DNA of 41,177 nucleotides from Bacteroidales bacterium (GTDB taxonomy: Bacteria; Bacteroidota; Bacteroidia; Bacteroidales; UBA932). The stretch is from the NCBI GenBank assembly GCA_022653675.1, contig JALCST010000019.1, forward strand, positions 1-41,177, in the 5' to 3' direction. Below are positions 10,101 to 18,990 of the stretch, one piece after another. Under the pieces are notes generated by a model that worked only from the letters and a program-made list of their open reading frames with translations, made no database searches and was not told the DNA's origin. A program made the translations under genes and the position numbers. Each line of letters starts with the position of its first letter. Position 1 is the stretch's first letter.

Positions 10101-10535
10101 TACCACGACTTGCGTATCGGAGATATATCCTTCGGAAGGAGCGTTGAGAATGTTGCCGTACGAGGTGGCCGTATCGCGCAATATGGCGGCTCCGGCGCTT
10201 CCCGAACTTCCTCCGTTGGTGCGGATCATGTCCCCGCATATCGCTATGTCCCAGTCATTGCGGGCAGCCCATGCTGCATCGGCTTCCTCGTCCATCAGCC
10301 GGCTTTCCCCTATGGTTTTTCCGCTTTCGAAAGAGTAGTATGTCCATGTGGAGTCGTTCGTGCTTATTGCCGACGATCCCGAAACCGCCGGAGCCGGGCT
10401 CCTGTCGCATGACCACGCAACGCACGATGCGGCAAGAAAAGCCATTGCAAGAAGTGATATGCCGGTATGCCTCGCACCCGCCCTGACTTTCGATATTTTT
10501 CCCGTATTTTCCATATCTTCTTTTCTCAATTTCAT
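10092..10535 (-). CDS. Short HmuY-like lipoprotein, N-terminal half only
   Basis: The protein has 147 residues. A basic N-terminus precedes a hydrophobic segment (about 25-40) and then two cysteines (in AASC and AWSC) that could act as lipobox; a later start at Met8 is possible. The mature part contains TWTYYSFESGKTIG, NDWDIAICGDMIRTNGG and SGSAGAAIL, which match what I know of the N-terminal half of the HmuY family, surface haem-binding lipoproteins of Bacteroidota. Full-length HmuY proteins exceed 200 residues; this one stops after GYISDTQVVVKR, and the usual C-terminal strands are absent. They appear instead at the end of the gene just upstream, with which it overlaps by ATGA (10532-10535). 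It may be a split or remodelled family member. Haem binding is not demonstrated. Confidence 0.65.
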   Translation of the reverse strand: MKLRKEDMENTGKISKVRAGARHTGISLLAMAFLAASCVAWSCDRSPAPAVSGSSAISTNDSTWTYYSFESGKTIGESRLMDEEADAAWAARNDWDIAICGDMIRTNGGSSGSAGAAILRDTATSYGNILNAPSEGYISDTQVVVKR

Positions 10536-12028
10536 TTCCGGACGAACGAACCTTCTTCGTCGCCCGACAGGACGTATTCGAACGTTATCTTGCCGGTTGA
10601 CGGATCGTAACCTGTGAATCGGATCTTCGCATATCGTCCCGAAGAGGTGCGAACTACGAAGGGATCCCGTAACGGCTTCCCGTATTTGTCAAGCCAACGG
10701 ACGGGCGAAGCGCTCGTGTATTTTAGCGGCGTTGTAGGTATCCCGAATATGTTGTCTCCCCATTTCAGCGGGGATCCGTCGGCATCGGGGCTGCTGTAAA
10801 CCGTCGGATGAAATGGGTCGTTTCGATAGTCGTATACCTCGACTGAAGTGACGGAGCCTTCTCCTGCGGAGTTGCCGCGCCGGTTGCGGGATACAATAAG
10901 AAAAAACTTCGGTTCATCCATGCGATCGGTTCCGGAGGCGTAATCCGAGAAATTGAGTCCGAGTTCTATTTCTGAAGGTCCCAGGGCTCCCTGCATTCCG
11001 TTGTCTCCGCCTGCATTGTTGAATATGGAAACCGGAAAATTATTCGAAGGCAGCTCGCTGTACGGTTTGTCGGCAATGCCCATCTTAAAGGATATGTCGT
11101 CGCGCGACGTGTAGTCCATATTTATCTTGAATACCACGGTGGGGTCCTCGTACTTGACATTTACCCCGGTGACGTCCATGTCCAGGATCCCGTCTCCGGA
11201 GCGGTCGAGAAAGAAGTGGTAGGGCAGGTAGTAGCGGCCGCGGTCATGGTAGAAGACACCCCAGGAGTTGACGGCTATGAATGCGCCGTAGGTAAGCTGC
11301 CCGTCGTCGGTAAGGCATTCGACCGTGTCGTCATAGCCGACTATCGTCATCGCGTGCGCCCCTTCGGTGGCGAGTTTCGTCAACATGCAGTGATACCCGG
11401 TTTCGGACGGACCCAGGTAATCGTCGTCGAATCTCCAATTCCCGGCCGCGGAGCCGAAAGAGACTATTCCACCCGGTTCGCCCTCTTCCCCACCGTCGTA
11501 AAGATAGTGTTTCAGTTTGTATATTCCCTCGGTATCGGCTACTTCGATCGATATCGTCGAAGCGACGCGGTAATGCATCGCGTTGAAATACTTATTGTAG
11601 CCGCTTGCCCAACTGAACTGGTAGGCGGATGTCTGTTTTGGAAAATCTTCTTCCGTCATAATTCCGTTGAAGTAACCGGCGGAATAACCGTCGGTCGAAA
11701 ATGTTCCGTCGTCCGATCCTCCGTTAAGCAGGTTCCACGTGTATAGATAGTTGAATCTGTTCGCCGGGCTTGCGGAAGCATCCCTGTCGAGCAGGCGGTT
11801 CATTTCGTACGTGAATACGTAACCTACGGTCGAGGCTTGGGCGCACGAACCGCCCAGTTGTGCGAAGACCGGTGGAAAATATTTCAGTAAGGAATTGTCG
11901 ACGCCGGCGGGTAACAGTACCTTGTCCGTAATTGGGCTCCGGCCGCCTGTCCCTGCTGCGGCGCTTGCACAAGCCAATAAAAGCGTTGCGATCATTGACG
12001 TCGTGATATGGGGTTTCGTCGTTGCCAT
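10532..12028 (-). CDS. Papain-like (C1A) cysteine protease with HmuY-like C-terminal segment
   Basis: This is a secreted cysteine protease of 498 residues with a signal peptide (about 1-25). The papain-like domain spans about 45-290. Gln57 and Cys62 lie in FAQLGGSCAQAS (the oxyanion and nucleophile motif, with ordinary CGSCW altered to GGSCA), His225 in GAHAMTIVGYDD, and Asn254 in AVNSWG. A beta-rich domain follows (about 290-400). The C-terminus (about 425-490) contains DPFVVRTSSGRYAKIRFTGY and GKITFEYVL, resembling the C-terminal strands of HmuY-type proteins. No clear propeptide is seen between signal and catalytic domain. The start codon lies 5 bases after a consensus promoter element, so the transcript should be nearly leaderless. 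The downstream HmuY-N-like gene is translationally coupled by a 4-base overlap. Confidence 0.8.
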   Translation of the reverse strand: MATTKPHITTSMIATLLLACASAAAGTGGRSPITDKVLLPAGVDNSLLKYFPPVFAQLGGSCAQASTVGYVFTYEMNRLLDRDASASPANRFNYLYTWNLLNGGSDDGTFSTDGYSAGYFNGIMTEEDFPKQTSAYQFSWASGYNKYFNAMHYRVASTISIEVADTEGIYKLKHYLYDGGEEGEPGGIVSFGSAAGNWRFDDDYLGPSETGYHCMLTKLATEGAHAMTIVGYDDTVECLTDDGQLTYGAFIAVNSWGVFYHDRGRYYLPYHFFLDRSGDGILDMDVTGVNVKYEDPTVVFKINMDYTSRDDISFKMGIADKPYSELPSNNFPVSIFNNAGGDNGMQGALGPSEIELGLNFSDYASGTDRMDEPKFFLIVSRNRRGNSAGEGSVTSVEVYDYRNDPFHPTVYSSPDADGSPLKWGDNIFGIPTTPLKYTSASPVRWLDKYGKPLRDPFVVRTSSGRYAKIRFTGYDPSTGKITFEYVLSGDEEGSFVRK

Positions 12029-12033
12029 GACAA

Positions 12034-12041
12034 CAAAGGTA
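12034..12041 (-). promoter_or_regulatory. -7 promoter element (TACCTTTG) of the C1A protease operon
   Basis: Read on the minus strand the bases are TACCTTTG, a full match to the Bacteroidota TAnnTTTG element. The ATG follows after only 5 bases, implying a leaderless or nearly leaderless mRNA. No convincing -33 TTTG is present at the usual spacing. Confidence 0.6.
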
Positions 12042-12063
12042 GCACTATTTTATGCCGCAATCG

Positions 12064-12083
12064 GTAAGATTTTCGTATCTTAC
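12064..12083. promoter_or_regulatory. Inverted repeat between divergent protease and macroglobulin genes
   Basis: GTAAGAT (12064-12070) and ATCTTAC (12077-12083) are perfect 7-bp arms around 6 bases. The right arm overlaps TATCTTAC (12076-12083), a partial -7 element for the macroglobulin gene at 12119. It could be a dimeric operator for the divergent pair or merely a hairpin; there is no direct evidence of a binding protein. Confidence 0.35.
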
Positions 12084-12118
12084 GGAAGCAAACTGCCCGA
12101 TTAAGCATTTAAATTCAT

Positions 12119-15100
12119 ATGAAAAGGTTGTTTTTTTACGCCATGGTTGCGGTTCTGGCCATTTCGGCCGGAGCCTTTACTGTTACGGCAAGCGCTCCCC
12201 AGAATTCGGGTGCCTTGGAAATCGGGAAACTATGGGGAAAAGTGTCAGAGATGGAGGGAAAGGATAAGCCGCAGTCCGAAGCAGGTTACCTTCGTGAGAT
12301 AATGTCTCTCTCCGGCCGGGACGGGGATTGCGTGAATCTTCTGAAGGCAATGGGGAAACTGGTTGGTTGCGTACGGTCCTACGACCGGATGGAATCCGGT
12401 AAGTTGTACGACGAATTCCGGGCTTATTCCCCGGTTTTCGCCACCCCCGCCCAGAAGAGCGCCTTCCTGGCTTTTATTGCCGGAAATTATTATGGAATCA
12501 GTGATTTTTACGATGTCGGCAGTTACGGTGGATATATATCTTCCGCATTGGACACCGTAATGTCGTTAAAAAACGAACTCCTTGCGGAACATGCTGATTA
12601 CGTATTGATCGACCTTTTTTTTAATGAATCCGAAGACGACAGGCGACTTTTCCCGTGCTTCAGCCAGTATGAAGCATTGATGCGTTTCTTCTACGGCATT
12701 TCGAATTCTTATCAGGTAAGGGGTACTGGTATACGTGAACGTGTGCTGGAAGGGTTGGAAGAGTCTTCTGAAGGTCACCCTTCGAGCGAAATATATACTG
12801 CATGCATCAACCTTGAAAAGGAGGCGTCGCCCGACGATCGGGTCCTGCTTGCCGGTTATGGGACAATCCTTGAACGGTATCCCGGCGAACCTTCCGGGGT
12901 TTTGCCCGCAAGCCGCAAAGCGGCCTTATTGCTGCGCCTTGCCGAGAGGGAGAATCCTCAGAAGGAAGAATCTTACTTGGGTGTAAGGAAATGGTGCGAC
13001 GAGTCCGTCGCCAAATACGGGGCAAGTGAATATCGGAGAAGGATATTGAATGTAATCAAATCCATGGAATCGAAGCGGATGGATGTGGAAACGGATGATT
13101 TCACATATCCCGGCGATTCCATAAGGTGCAGTGTCGGATACAGGAACATAGATAAGATAGTCCTGACCCTTTACGGGTTGAAGGATTACCTCACTCCGGG
13201 ATTTTATGAATCCGGTGGTGATGCCTTTGCCGGAGGGATAGTTGGGAAACCTGTCGTCAGGCGCAAAGTGTTGGATGGAATAGGAAGGGGTTACGGAGTT
13301 GATGCGAAAGACCGGTATGCGATTGCGGGAGTCAGTCCCGGCAATTATCTGCTTGTTGCAGTTCCATATTCCGGCGGCGTAGCGCTTCCGGATGGGCAGA
13401 AGGAATCCAAATATATAAAAGTAAGCCGAATAGCTACAGCATTCCGTTTTACGGCCGGTAACGGGATGGAACTTTACCCTGCTGATTACAAGACGGGGAA
13501 ACCTCTGAAGGAGGGAGCCCTGGTTTTCTTCAGACCGATCGCTTCCGAAGCAGGCGGCTACGGCGGATTTGAGCCAATTTCGGAGAAGCGACTGGGTTTC
13601 GACGGTTTCACCGAGACGGCCGTCTGCCCTGCCGACGCGCGGGGGAAATCCGGAACCTGTTTCAATGTGGAATCAGGGAACGACCGCAATTCACCCATAG
13701 CAAACGTTGGAAGAATATGGCGTTGCGAATCCGGCGACGGTACTTTGTCTCCCGGAGGGGAAGTATATACCGACAGGATGCTGTACAAGCCGGAAGATAC
13801 CGTAATGTTCTCGGTTGTGTCATACCTTTCCGACGGCAGGGAGGGGAGTGTCCGCGACGGTGTCGTTTTCGATGCCCGACTTTTCGGGCCCGGGGGAGTC
13901 AAGCCCCTGACGGAAATGAAACTGACGACCGATGGCATGGGGACGGCTTCCGGTAGGTTCGGGATTCCGAAAGGTTCCATGAACGGCTTGTACAGGATCG
14001 TATGCGACGAGGGCATAGGCTATGCATATTTCAGGGTTGAGAGTTATTCGCACCCGACTTTCAAAGTCGAAATGCCTAAAGTGGACGGGATATGTTCTTT
14101 CGGCGCCGGCGTTACGCAAAACGGTGAAGTCGTGAGTTATTCCGGATTCCCCATAGTCGGGGCCGAGGTTTCTTACGAAGTCTGGATGGTTCCTGTGATG
14201 AGAAAATACGGCTATTTCCGGTTCGACAGCAGGAAATTGGCTTCGGGAATGGTGAAATCGGATGACGACGGAAGGTTCTCTATAAAGTTCACTGCCGTTA
14301 GTTCGCAACATCGATTCGCCAGGTACAGGGTAGTGGTGACCGTGAAGGATTCTCAGGGGGAAACCCATTCGGCCGAGGCTTCCGTAAGCGTAGGCGATGT
14401 TCCGATCGACCTTTCGGACGGGTTTGAAGCCTGTCCGGATTTCGGCGGATACAGGGTCGTAAATAAGGATAAACCTGTTCCTCTGATCATATACGTAAGG
14501 AATCTGGATGGCATGGCATGGCCGTCTTCAGGCGATTATACCATTACGCCGGTTAAGGCGGAAAATGGCGGGGCCGGATCAGTGCCGGGTGCGGCAATGG
14601 AGGGAAAATTTACCCAAGGGGAACCGGTAGGTACCGGATATGCAGCCTTGCCGTCGGGGGGATACGAGTTGAAATATACGGTCCAATGCAACGGCCGCGG
14701 GATCTCACAGAGCAGCCGCCTGCTCCTGCTTTCCGCTTCGGATACCGTATGTCCGGTGGATACCGAGTTGTTTTTCTGTCCTTTGGTAACGAAGGACGGG
14801 ATAGAATTCTTGGTCGGGACGACCGAGAACGACCTTTGGCTGGAATGCGAGCTTTTCGACAATTGCAACCGTCTCTTTCGCAAACCTATGCACCTGCGGA
14901 ACAGTATGGCAAAGGTATCACTGCCTTACGAAGCCTCATATCCCAATTCCGTTTCCCTCTCGCTGTCGGCTTTCAGGAACCTTGAATTTTTCCATAAGGA
15001 GTATGGATTCGAAAGGGTGGAAAAGCACCCTCTCAAGGTGGAAATTGAGTCTTTCAGAGATTTGTCGGTGCCGGGAAGCGATGAATGTTTTACGATGCAT

Positions 15101-17785
15101 GTCTTCGATTCGAAAACGGGTGAAACGCCGCTTACCTCCAGCACCGTATCGATATTCGATGTGACGACGGACCGTTTTGGAGCCAACAGATTCCAATTCC
15201 ATCCTTTCGGCACCCGGAATTCCCGTGCTCCGATCATAAGGACCAATATTCCCTGCAATATGATATTAAGGGGTTGTGCCATGGGGGTCAAGAGCATGGA
15301 AAATGCGGACATGTCCGGCACGAATGTCTTGGAAAAAGAGGCCGTATCGGAAGAAAGCGGTCCGGAACCCGATTCCTGCATGCGTTCGGATTTCGGGGAG
15401 ACCGTGGCGTTTTATCCTCGACTTAGGAGCGATACGAACGGCATCGTAAGGGTCGGATACAGGACTTCCGATGCATTTTCGGAATATCGTGTGCTGGTAA
15501 GCTCCCACACAGCAGATTTACGCAGCGGATCGGCGGATACGTCATTCGTGATTCGCAAGGAGCTTATGGTCGTTCCCAACATGCCTGTGTTCGTCAGGGA
15601 GGGGGACCGTATAGTATTGAAAGCCGAAGTAGTGAATCTTGGCCGGAAGGAAGTCGATGGAACGGCTTCCCTCGTGCTTTATGACGCGTCTTCGGGGAAG
15701 GAAAACCGTGTTGCCGGGATAAACACTCCGGAACGGCATGTCTCGGTTGCTGCTTATGGGCGGAAAGAAATAAGCTGGATTGTCGACGTGCCCGGAAAAC
15801 CTCTTTTGTTGGGCGTAAGGATGAGTGTCAATGCGGGGGGGCTTGCCGATGGAGAGCAGCGTGTCATTCCCGTCATTCCGTCAGGAACACAGGTCACCGA
15901 ATCAGTTTCCGTTGTCATGCAGGGGCGAAAGTCATATACGATCGATCTCGGGGAATTGATGGACCGGCCGTCTACCGGGGATGAGAAAGTCATTTTGGAC
16001 ATATCTTCACCGCTTTCATCCGTGATCGAATCCCTCCCGGCTGTGGGAGAGCCGGACTTCGATTGCATGACGTCATGGCTTTCATCTCTTTTCATAAATC
16101 AGACCGGCGAATATATGTTCGGGAAATATCCGGCTTTAGCCGAAAGGGTCCGTAAGTTGACGAACGGCGGTTGGAGCGGGTCGAGGATCTCCGTCAATTC
16201 CGAAATCACAGGCATCCTGCTGGACGAGACGCCCTGGGCCTGTACCGAAGCCTTGGATAATCGCAGGATTGCGGCCCTTTCCAATTATCTCAAACCGGGA
16301 CATGCTTCGGAATTCCGCGAGAAAGCGGACAGGAAATTGTCGGAATTGCAGCAGTCTGACGGAGGATTCGCATGGTTCCGGGGTGCTGCTTCTTCGGAAA
16401 GCCTTACGCTGATGTTTCTCGAAAAGTTCCATGAAATGATACGTATCGGGGCGTTGGAATTGAATGATACCGAGAGGGGAATGGTTTTGAATGCCTGCAG
16501 GTTCCTGGACGAAGGAATGCGCCGGCGATATGACGGATATTTGGAAGATTGCCTGAAAGCTGGGAATAAGCCGGACAGCGGCATTATCCACGGCGGCACG
16601 CTGAAAACTGAGGCGGTGCGTTCCGAGTATCCCGACATTGAGATGCCTGAATCCGCGAGGAAGGCTTATGGCTTCTATTTCGATTGCATCTTCAGGAACT
16701 GGAAGGGAACGGATATTTCCGACAAGGCGGCCGTAACGGCGTTGCTGACGCGCGTGTCCGAAGGATCGGATATGGTTCCGGCTGCGCTATACGATTGCGA
16801 CGGCGAACTTCGCAAGGTCATTGAATCGTTGAACGACCATGTGGTATGGGACTCTTCCGGCGCATGCCATTTCCCTAATGCTGTTATGCGTTCCACGGGA
16901 ATCATGGATAACGAATTATATGCCCATAGCCAGTTGCTTAGCCTCTATGACGGGCTTTCCGCGAAATTCGGGGCGTCGTCCTCGGTCGCAGACAGGGCTT
17001 TGGGGATGAGACTTTCCGGGATCGTGCGTGGGCTGGGCCTGTGGATAATGCTTCAGAAGCATAACAGGTCGTGGGGTAACGATCTCGCAGCGACGGATGC
17101 CGTTTATGCACTGCTCTCGAGCGGAGTCGGTGGCGTGGATTCCTTTGCGTCAGGTTGCGGATTCGAGATACTGGCTCCAAAAATCTCGGTTGCCGAGCCT
17201 GAAGGCGGGACACTTTTCCGATATGAGGTCCCGGTTCATGACTTGCGTGCCGGCGGATGCAAGATAAGGATCCGTAATGATGGCGATGGACTGCTACTTG
17301 CTTCGGCGTACCGTTCGTACACTCAGCCTATTCGGTCTGTAGCAGCTTCTTCCAACGGGATTTCCATGGAACGCCGCTTTTATAGGAGAGGTGCAGTCGA
17401 AGCCGCCGCGTGGGGCGATACGGCAGACTCCGTTGAAATTCGCGACGGTGACAAGGTAAATGTCGGAGAGATGGTTGAAGAGATTTGCCGCATTCGGAGC
17501 GACATGACCCGCTCTTTCGTACATTTGTGTTTGCCTAGACCTTCGTGCTTTTATCCCGTCGACGAAAAGTCTGGTTACGAATGGCGTTCTGGTTGTTACA
17601 GGGAGAACCGCAAATCGATGGCCGATTACTTCTTCTACATTTTGTCCGAGGGCGTTACAGAAATACGGGAGAGTTTCTATGTTACCCAGGAAGGCACTTT
17701 CTCGACCTCGCCGGCGAACATACAATCCCTCTATGCCCCCGAATATCGCGGAAAAGTCCCTGCGTTTTCGGTTTGCACGGAATAG
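12119..17785 (+). CDS. Alpha-2-macroglobulin-like protein without thioester
   Basis: The protein has 1888 residues and a signal peptide (about 1-25) with no lipobox cysteine. Residues of about 30-330 look mainly helical; macroglobulin-type beta-sandwich domains follow, including the MG2-like block VYTDRMLYKPEDTVMF near 549. The alpha-2-macroglobulin core is at about 1095-1180 (FYPRLRSDTNGIVRVGYRTS, then VPNMPVFVREGDRIVLKAEV). A helical thioester-domain-like region follows, and the C-terminal block ESFYVTQEGTFSTSPANI is typical of bacterial homologues. At the expected CxEQ thioester site the sequence is CMTS (Cys1316), so covalent trapping is lost, as in other thioester-less bacterial members. 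The family traps proteases or acts in envelope quality control. Lying beside three protease genes, it may protect the cell from its own or foreign proteases (inference). Confidence 0.85.
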   Translation: MKRLFFYAMVAVLAISAGAFTVTASAPQNSGALEIGKLWGKVSEMEGKDKPQSEAGYLREIMSLSGRDGDCVNLLKAMGKLVGCVRSYDRMESGKLYDEFRAYSPVFATPAQKSAFLAFIAGNYYGISDFYDVGSYGGYISSALDTVMSLKNELLAEHADYVLIDLFFNESEDDRRLFPCFSQYEALMRFFYGISNSYQVRGTGIRERVLEGLEESSEGHPSSEIYTACINLEKEASPDDRVLLAGYGTILERYPGEPSGVLPASRKAALLLRLAERENPQKEESYLGVRKWCDESVAKYGASEYRRRILNVIKSMESKRMDVETDDFTYPGDSIRCSVGYRNIDKIVLTLYGLKDYLTPGFYESGGDAFAGGIVGKPVVRRKVLDGIGRGYGVDAKDRYAIAGVSPGNYLLVAVPYSGGVALPDGQKESKYIKVSRIATAFRFTAGNGMELYPADYKTGKPLKEGALVFFRPIASEAGGYGGFEPISEKRLGFDGFTETAVCPADARGKSGTCFNVESGNDRNSPIANVGRIWRCESGDGTLSPGGEVYTDRMLYKPEDTVMFSVVSYLSDGREGSVRDGVVFDARLFGPGGVKPLTEMKLTTDGMGTASGRFGIPKGSMNGLYRIVCDEGIGYAYFRVESYSHPTFKVEMPKVDGICSFGAGVTQNGEVVSYSGFPIVGAEVSYEVWMVPVMRKYGYFRFDSRKLASGMVKSDDDGRFSIKFTAVSSQHRFARYRVVVTVKDSQGETHSAEASVSVGDVPIDLSDGFEACPDFGGYRVVNKDKPVPLIIYVRNLDGMAWPSSGDYTITPVKAENGGAGSVPGAAMEGKFTQGEPVGTGYAALPSGGYELKYTVQCNGRGISQSSRLLLLSASDTVCPVDTELFFCPLVTKDGIEFLVGTTENDLWLECELFDNCNRLFRKPMHLRNSMAKVSLPYEASYPNSVSLSLSAFRNLEFFHKEYGFERVEKHPLKVEIESFRDLSVPGSDECFTMHVFDSKTGETPLTSSTVSIFDVTTDRFGANRFQFHPFGTRNSRAPIIRTNIPCNMILRGCAMGVKSMENADMSGTNVLEKEAVSEESGPEPDSCMRSDFGETVAFYPRLRSDTNGIVRVGYRTSDAFSEYRVLVSSHTADLRSGSADTSFVIRKELMVVPNMPVFVREGDRIVLKAEVVNLGRKEVDGTASLVLYDASSGKENRVAGINTPERHVSVAAYGRKEISWIVDVPGKPLLLGVRMSVNAGGLADGEQRVIPVIPSGTQVTESVSVVMQGRKSYTIDLGELMDRPSTGDEKVILDISSPLSSVIESLPAVGEPDFDCMTSWLSSLFINQTGEYMFGKYPALAERVRKLTNGGWSGSRISVNSEITGILLDETPWACTEALDNRRIAALSNYLKPGHASEFREKADRKLSELQQSDGGFAWFRGAASSESLTLMFLEKFHEMIRIGALELNDTERGMVLNACRFLDEGMRRRYDGYLEDCLKAGNKPDSGIIHGGTLKTEAVRSEYPDIEMPESARKAYGFYFDCIFRNWKGTDISDKAAVTALLTRVSEGSDMVPAALYDCDGELRKVIESLNDHVVWDSSGACHFPNAVMRSTGIMDNELYAHSQLLSLYDGLSAKFGASSSVADRALGMRLSGIVRGLGLWIMLQKHNRSWGNDLAATDAVYALLSSGVGGVDSFASGCGFEILAPKISVAEPEGGTLFRYEVPVHDLRAGGCKIRIRNDGDGLLLASAYRSYTQPIRSVAASSNGISMERRFYRRGAVEAAAWGDTADSVEIRDGDKVNVGEMVEEICRIRSDMTRSFVHLCLPRPSCFYPVDEKSGYEWRSGCYRENRKSMADYFFYILSEGVTEIRESFYVTQEGTFSTSPANIQSLYAPEYRGKVPAFSVCTE

Positions 17786-17841
17786 TTTTTCTGCTTTCGT
17801 CTTTGCATTGACAGTGTCGGGATGTGCACGGCTTTTTTTTA

Positions 17842-17849
17842 TATATTTG
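17842..17849 (+). promoter_or_regulatory. -7 promoter element (TATATTTG) of tgt
   Basis: A full TAnnTTTG match ends 10 bases before the tgt ATG at 17860, implying a very short leader. No good -33 element is visible at normal spacing. The position favours 17860 as the start, because an upstream in-frame start near 17824 would lie upstream of this promoter. Confidence 0.55.
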
Positions 17850-17859
17850 CAGACTATCT

Positions 17860-18990
17860 ATGACTTTCGAACTTACATCGACCGATGCCCTTTCGGGGGC
17901 CAGATGCGGCAGGATGCATACGGACCACGGAGAGATCGGAACGCCCGTCTTCATGCCCGTCGGGACCGCGGGATCTGTGAAAGGGGTCTATCACAGGGAT
18001 CTGGCCGACGACATAGGAGCTGAAATAATTCTTGGAAACACGTATCATCTCTATCTGAGACCGGGAACCGATATTCTGAACCGTGCGGGCGGACTGCATA
18101 AGTTCTGCTCGTGGGACAAGCCTATCCTGACCGACAGCGGGGGATTCCAGGTCTTTTCCCTTGCGGAGAACCGCAAGCTCACTGCCGAAGGGGTGCAGTT
18201 CCGTTCCCATATCGACGGTTCCGCCCATCTTTTTACTCCGGAGAACAATGTGGACATACAGAGAATGATAGGAGCCGACATAGTCATGGCGCTCGACGAA
18301 TGTACGCCCGGGGACGCCGGTTATGATTATGCTGCGAAATCTCTTAAACTTACCCAGAGTTGGCTGGCGAGATGCATCAGGCATTTCGATGAGACAGAAC
18401 CGTTGTACGGTTATTCCCAGTCCTTTTTCCCCATAGTACAAGGTTGCGTCTACAAGGACCTCCGCATGGATGCGGTACAAGATGCCGTATCATACGGACG
18501 CGAAGGTTATGCGATAGGAGGCCTTGCCGTTGGGGAGCCGGTGGAGAAGATGTACGAGATACTGGAATTCCTCGACCCTATCCTGCCTAAGGATAAGCCG
18601 CGTTACCTGATGGGAGTCGGAACACCGGCAAACATACTTGAAGGCATATCTCGCGGCGTGGACATGTTCGATTGCGTCATGCCTACCAGAAACGGTCGCA
18701 ACGGGATGCTGTTCACTTGGAAGGGAACCATGAACATGAAGAACAGGAAATGGGAGGACGATTTTTCCCCACTCGACCCGGATGGCACTTCATTTGTTGA
18801 CAAGACTTACACCAAAGCTTATGTGCGGCATCTTTTCTCGGCGGGAGAGATGCTTGGGGCCCAGATAGCCAGCGAACATAACCTCGCTTTTTACCTCGAG
18901 TTGACGAAGCGGGCCAGGATACACATTGCGGCAGGAGATTTTCTGCAGTGGAAGAATGCCGCCGTGAAGGAACTCGATATCAGATTGTGA
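17860..18990 (+). CDS. tgt: tRNA-guanine transglycosylase
   Basis: This cytosolic enzyme exchanges guanine 34 for the queuosine precursor in GUN-anticodon tRNAs. The protein is 376 residues, normal for the family. Asp92 lies in LTDSGGFQVFSL and the nucleophile Asp271 in DCVMPTRNGRNG; the substrate-binding segment PIVQG and the GGLAVGEP block are present. In the zinc site, where many bacterial enzymes have CxCxxC after LDPD, this protein has GTSFVD (309-314); the downstream histidine in SEHNLAFYL is kept. The zinc cysteines are therefore absent, a variation I believe also occurs in other Bacteroidota. The start at 17860 gives MTFELTSTD and fits the promoter. The stop overlaps the start of the LptF/LptG-type gene (ATGs and TGA share bases at 18988-18992). 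Confidence 0.95.
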   Translation: MTFELTSTDALSGARCGRMHTDHGEIGTPVFMPVGTAGSVKGVYHRDLADDIGAEIILGNTYHLYLRPGTDILNRAGGLHKFCSWDKPILTDSGGFQVFSLAENRKLTAEGVQFRSHIDGSAHLFTPENNVDIQRMIGADIVMALDECTPGDAGYDYAAKSLKLTQSWLARCIRHFDETEPLYGYSQSFFPIVQGCVYKDLRMDAVQDAVSYGREGYAIGGLAVGEPVEKMYEILEFLDPILPKDKPRYLMGVGTPANILEGISRGVDMFDCVMPTRNGRNGMLFTWKGTMNMKNRKWEDDFSPLDPDGTSFVDKTYTKAYVRHLFSAGEMLGAQIASEHNLAFYLELTKRARIHIAAGDFLQWKNAAVKELDIRL

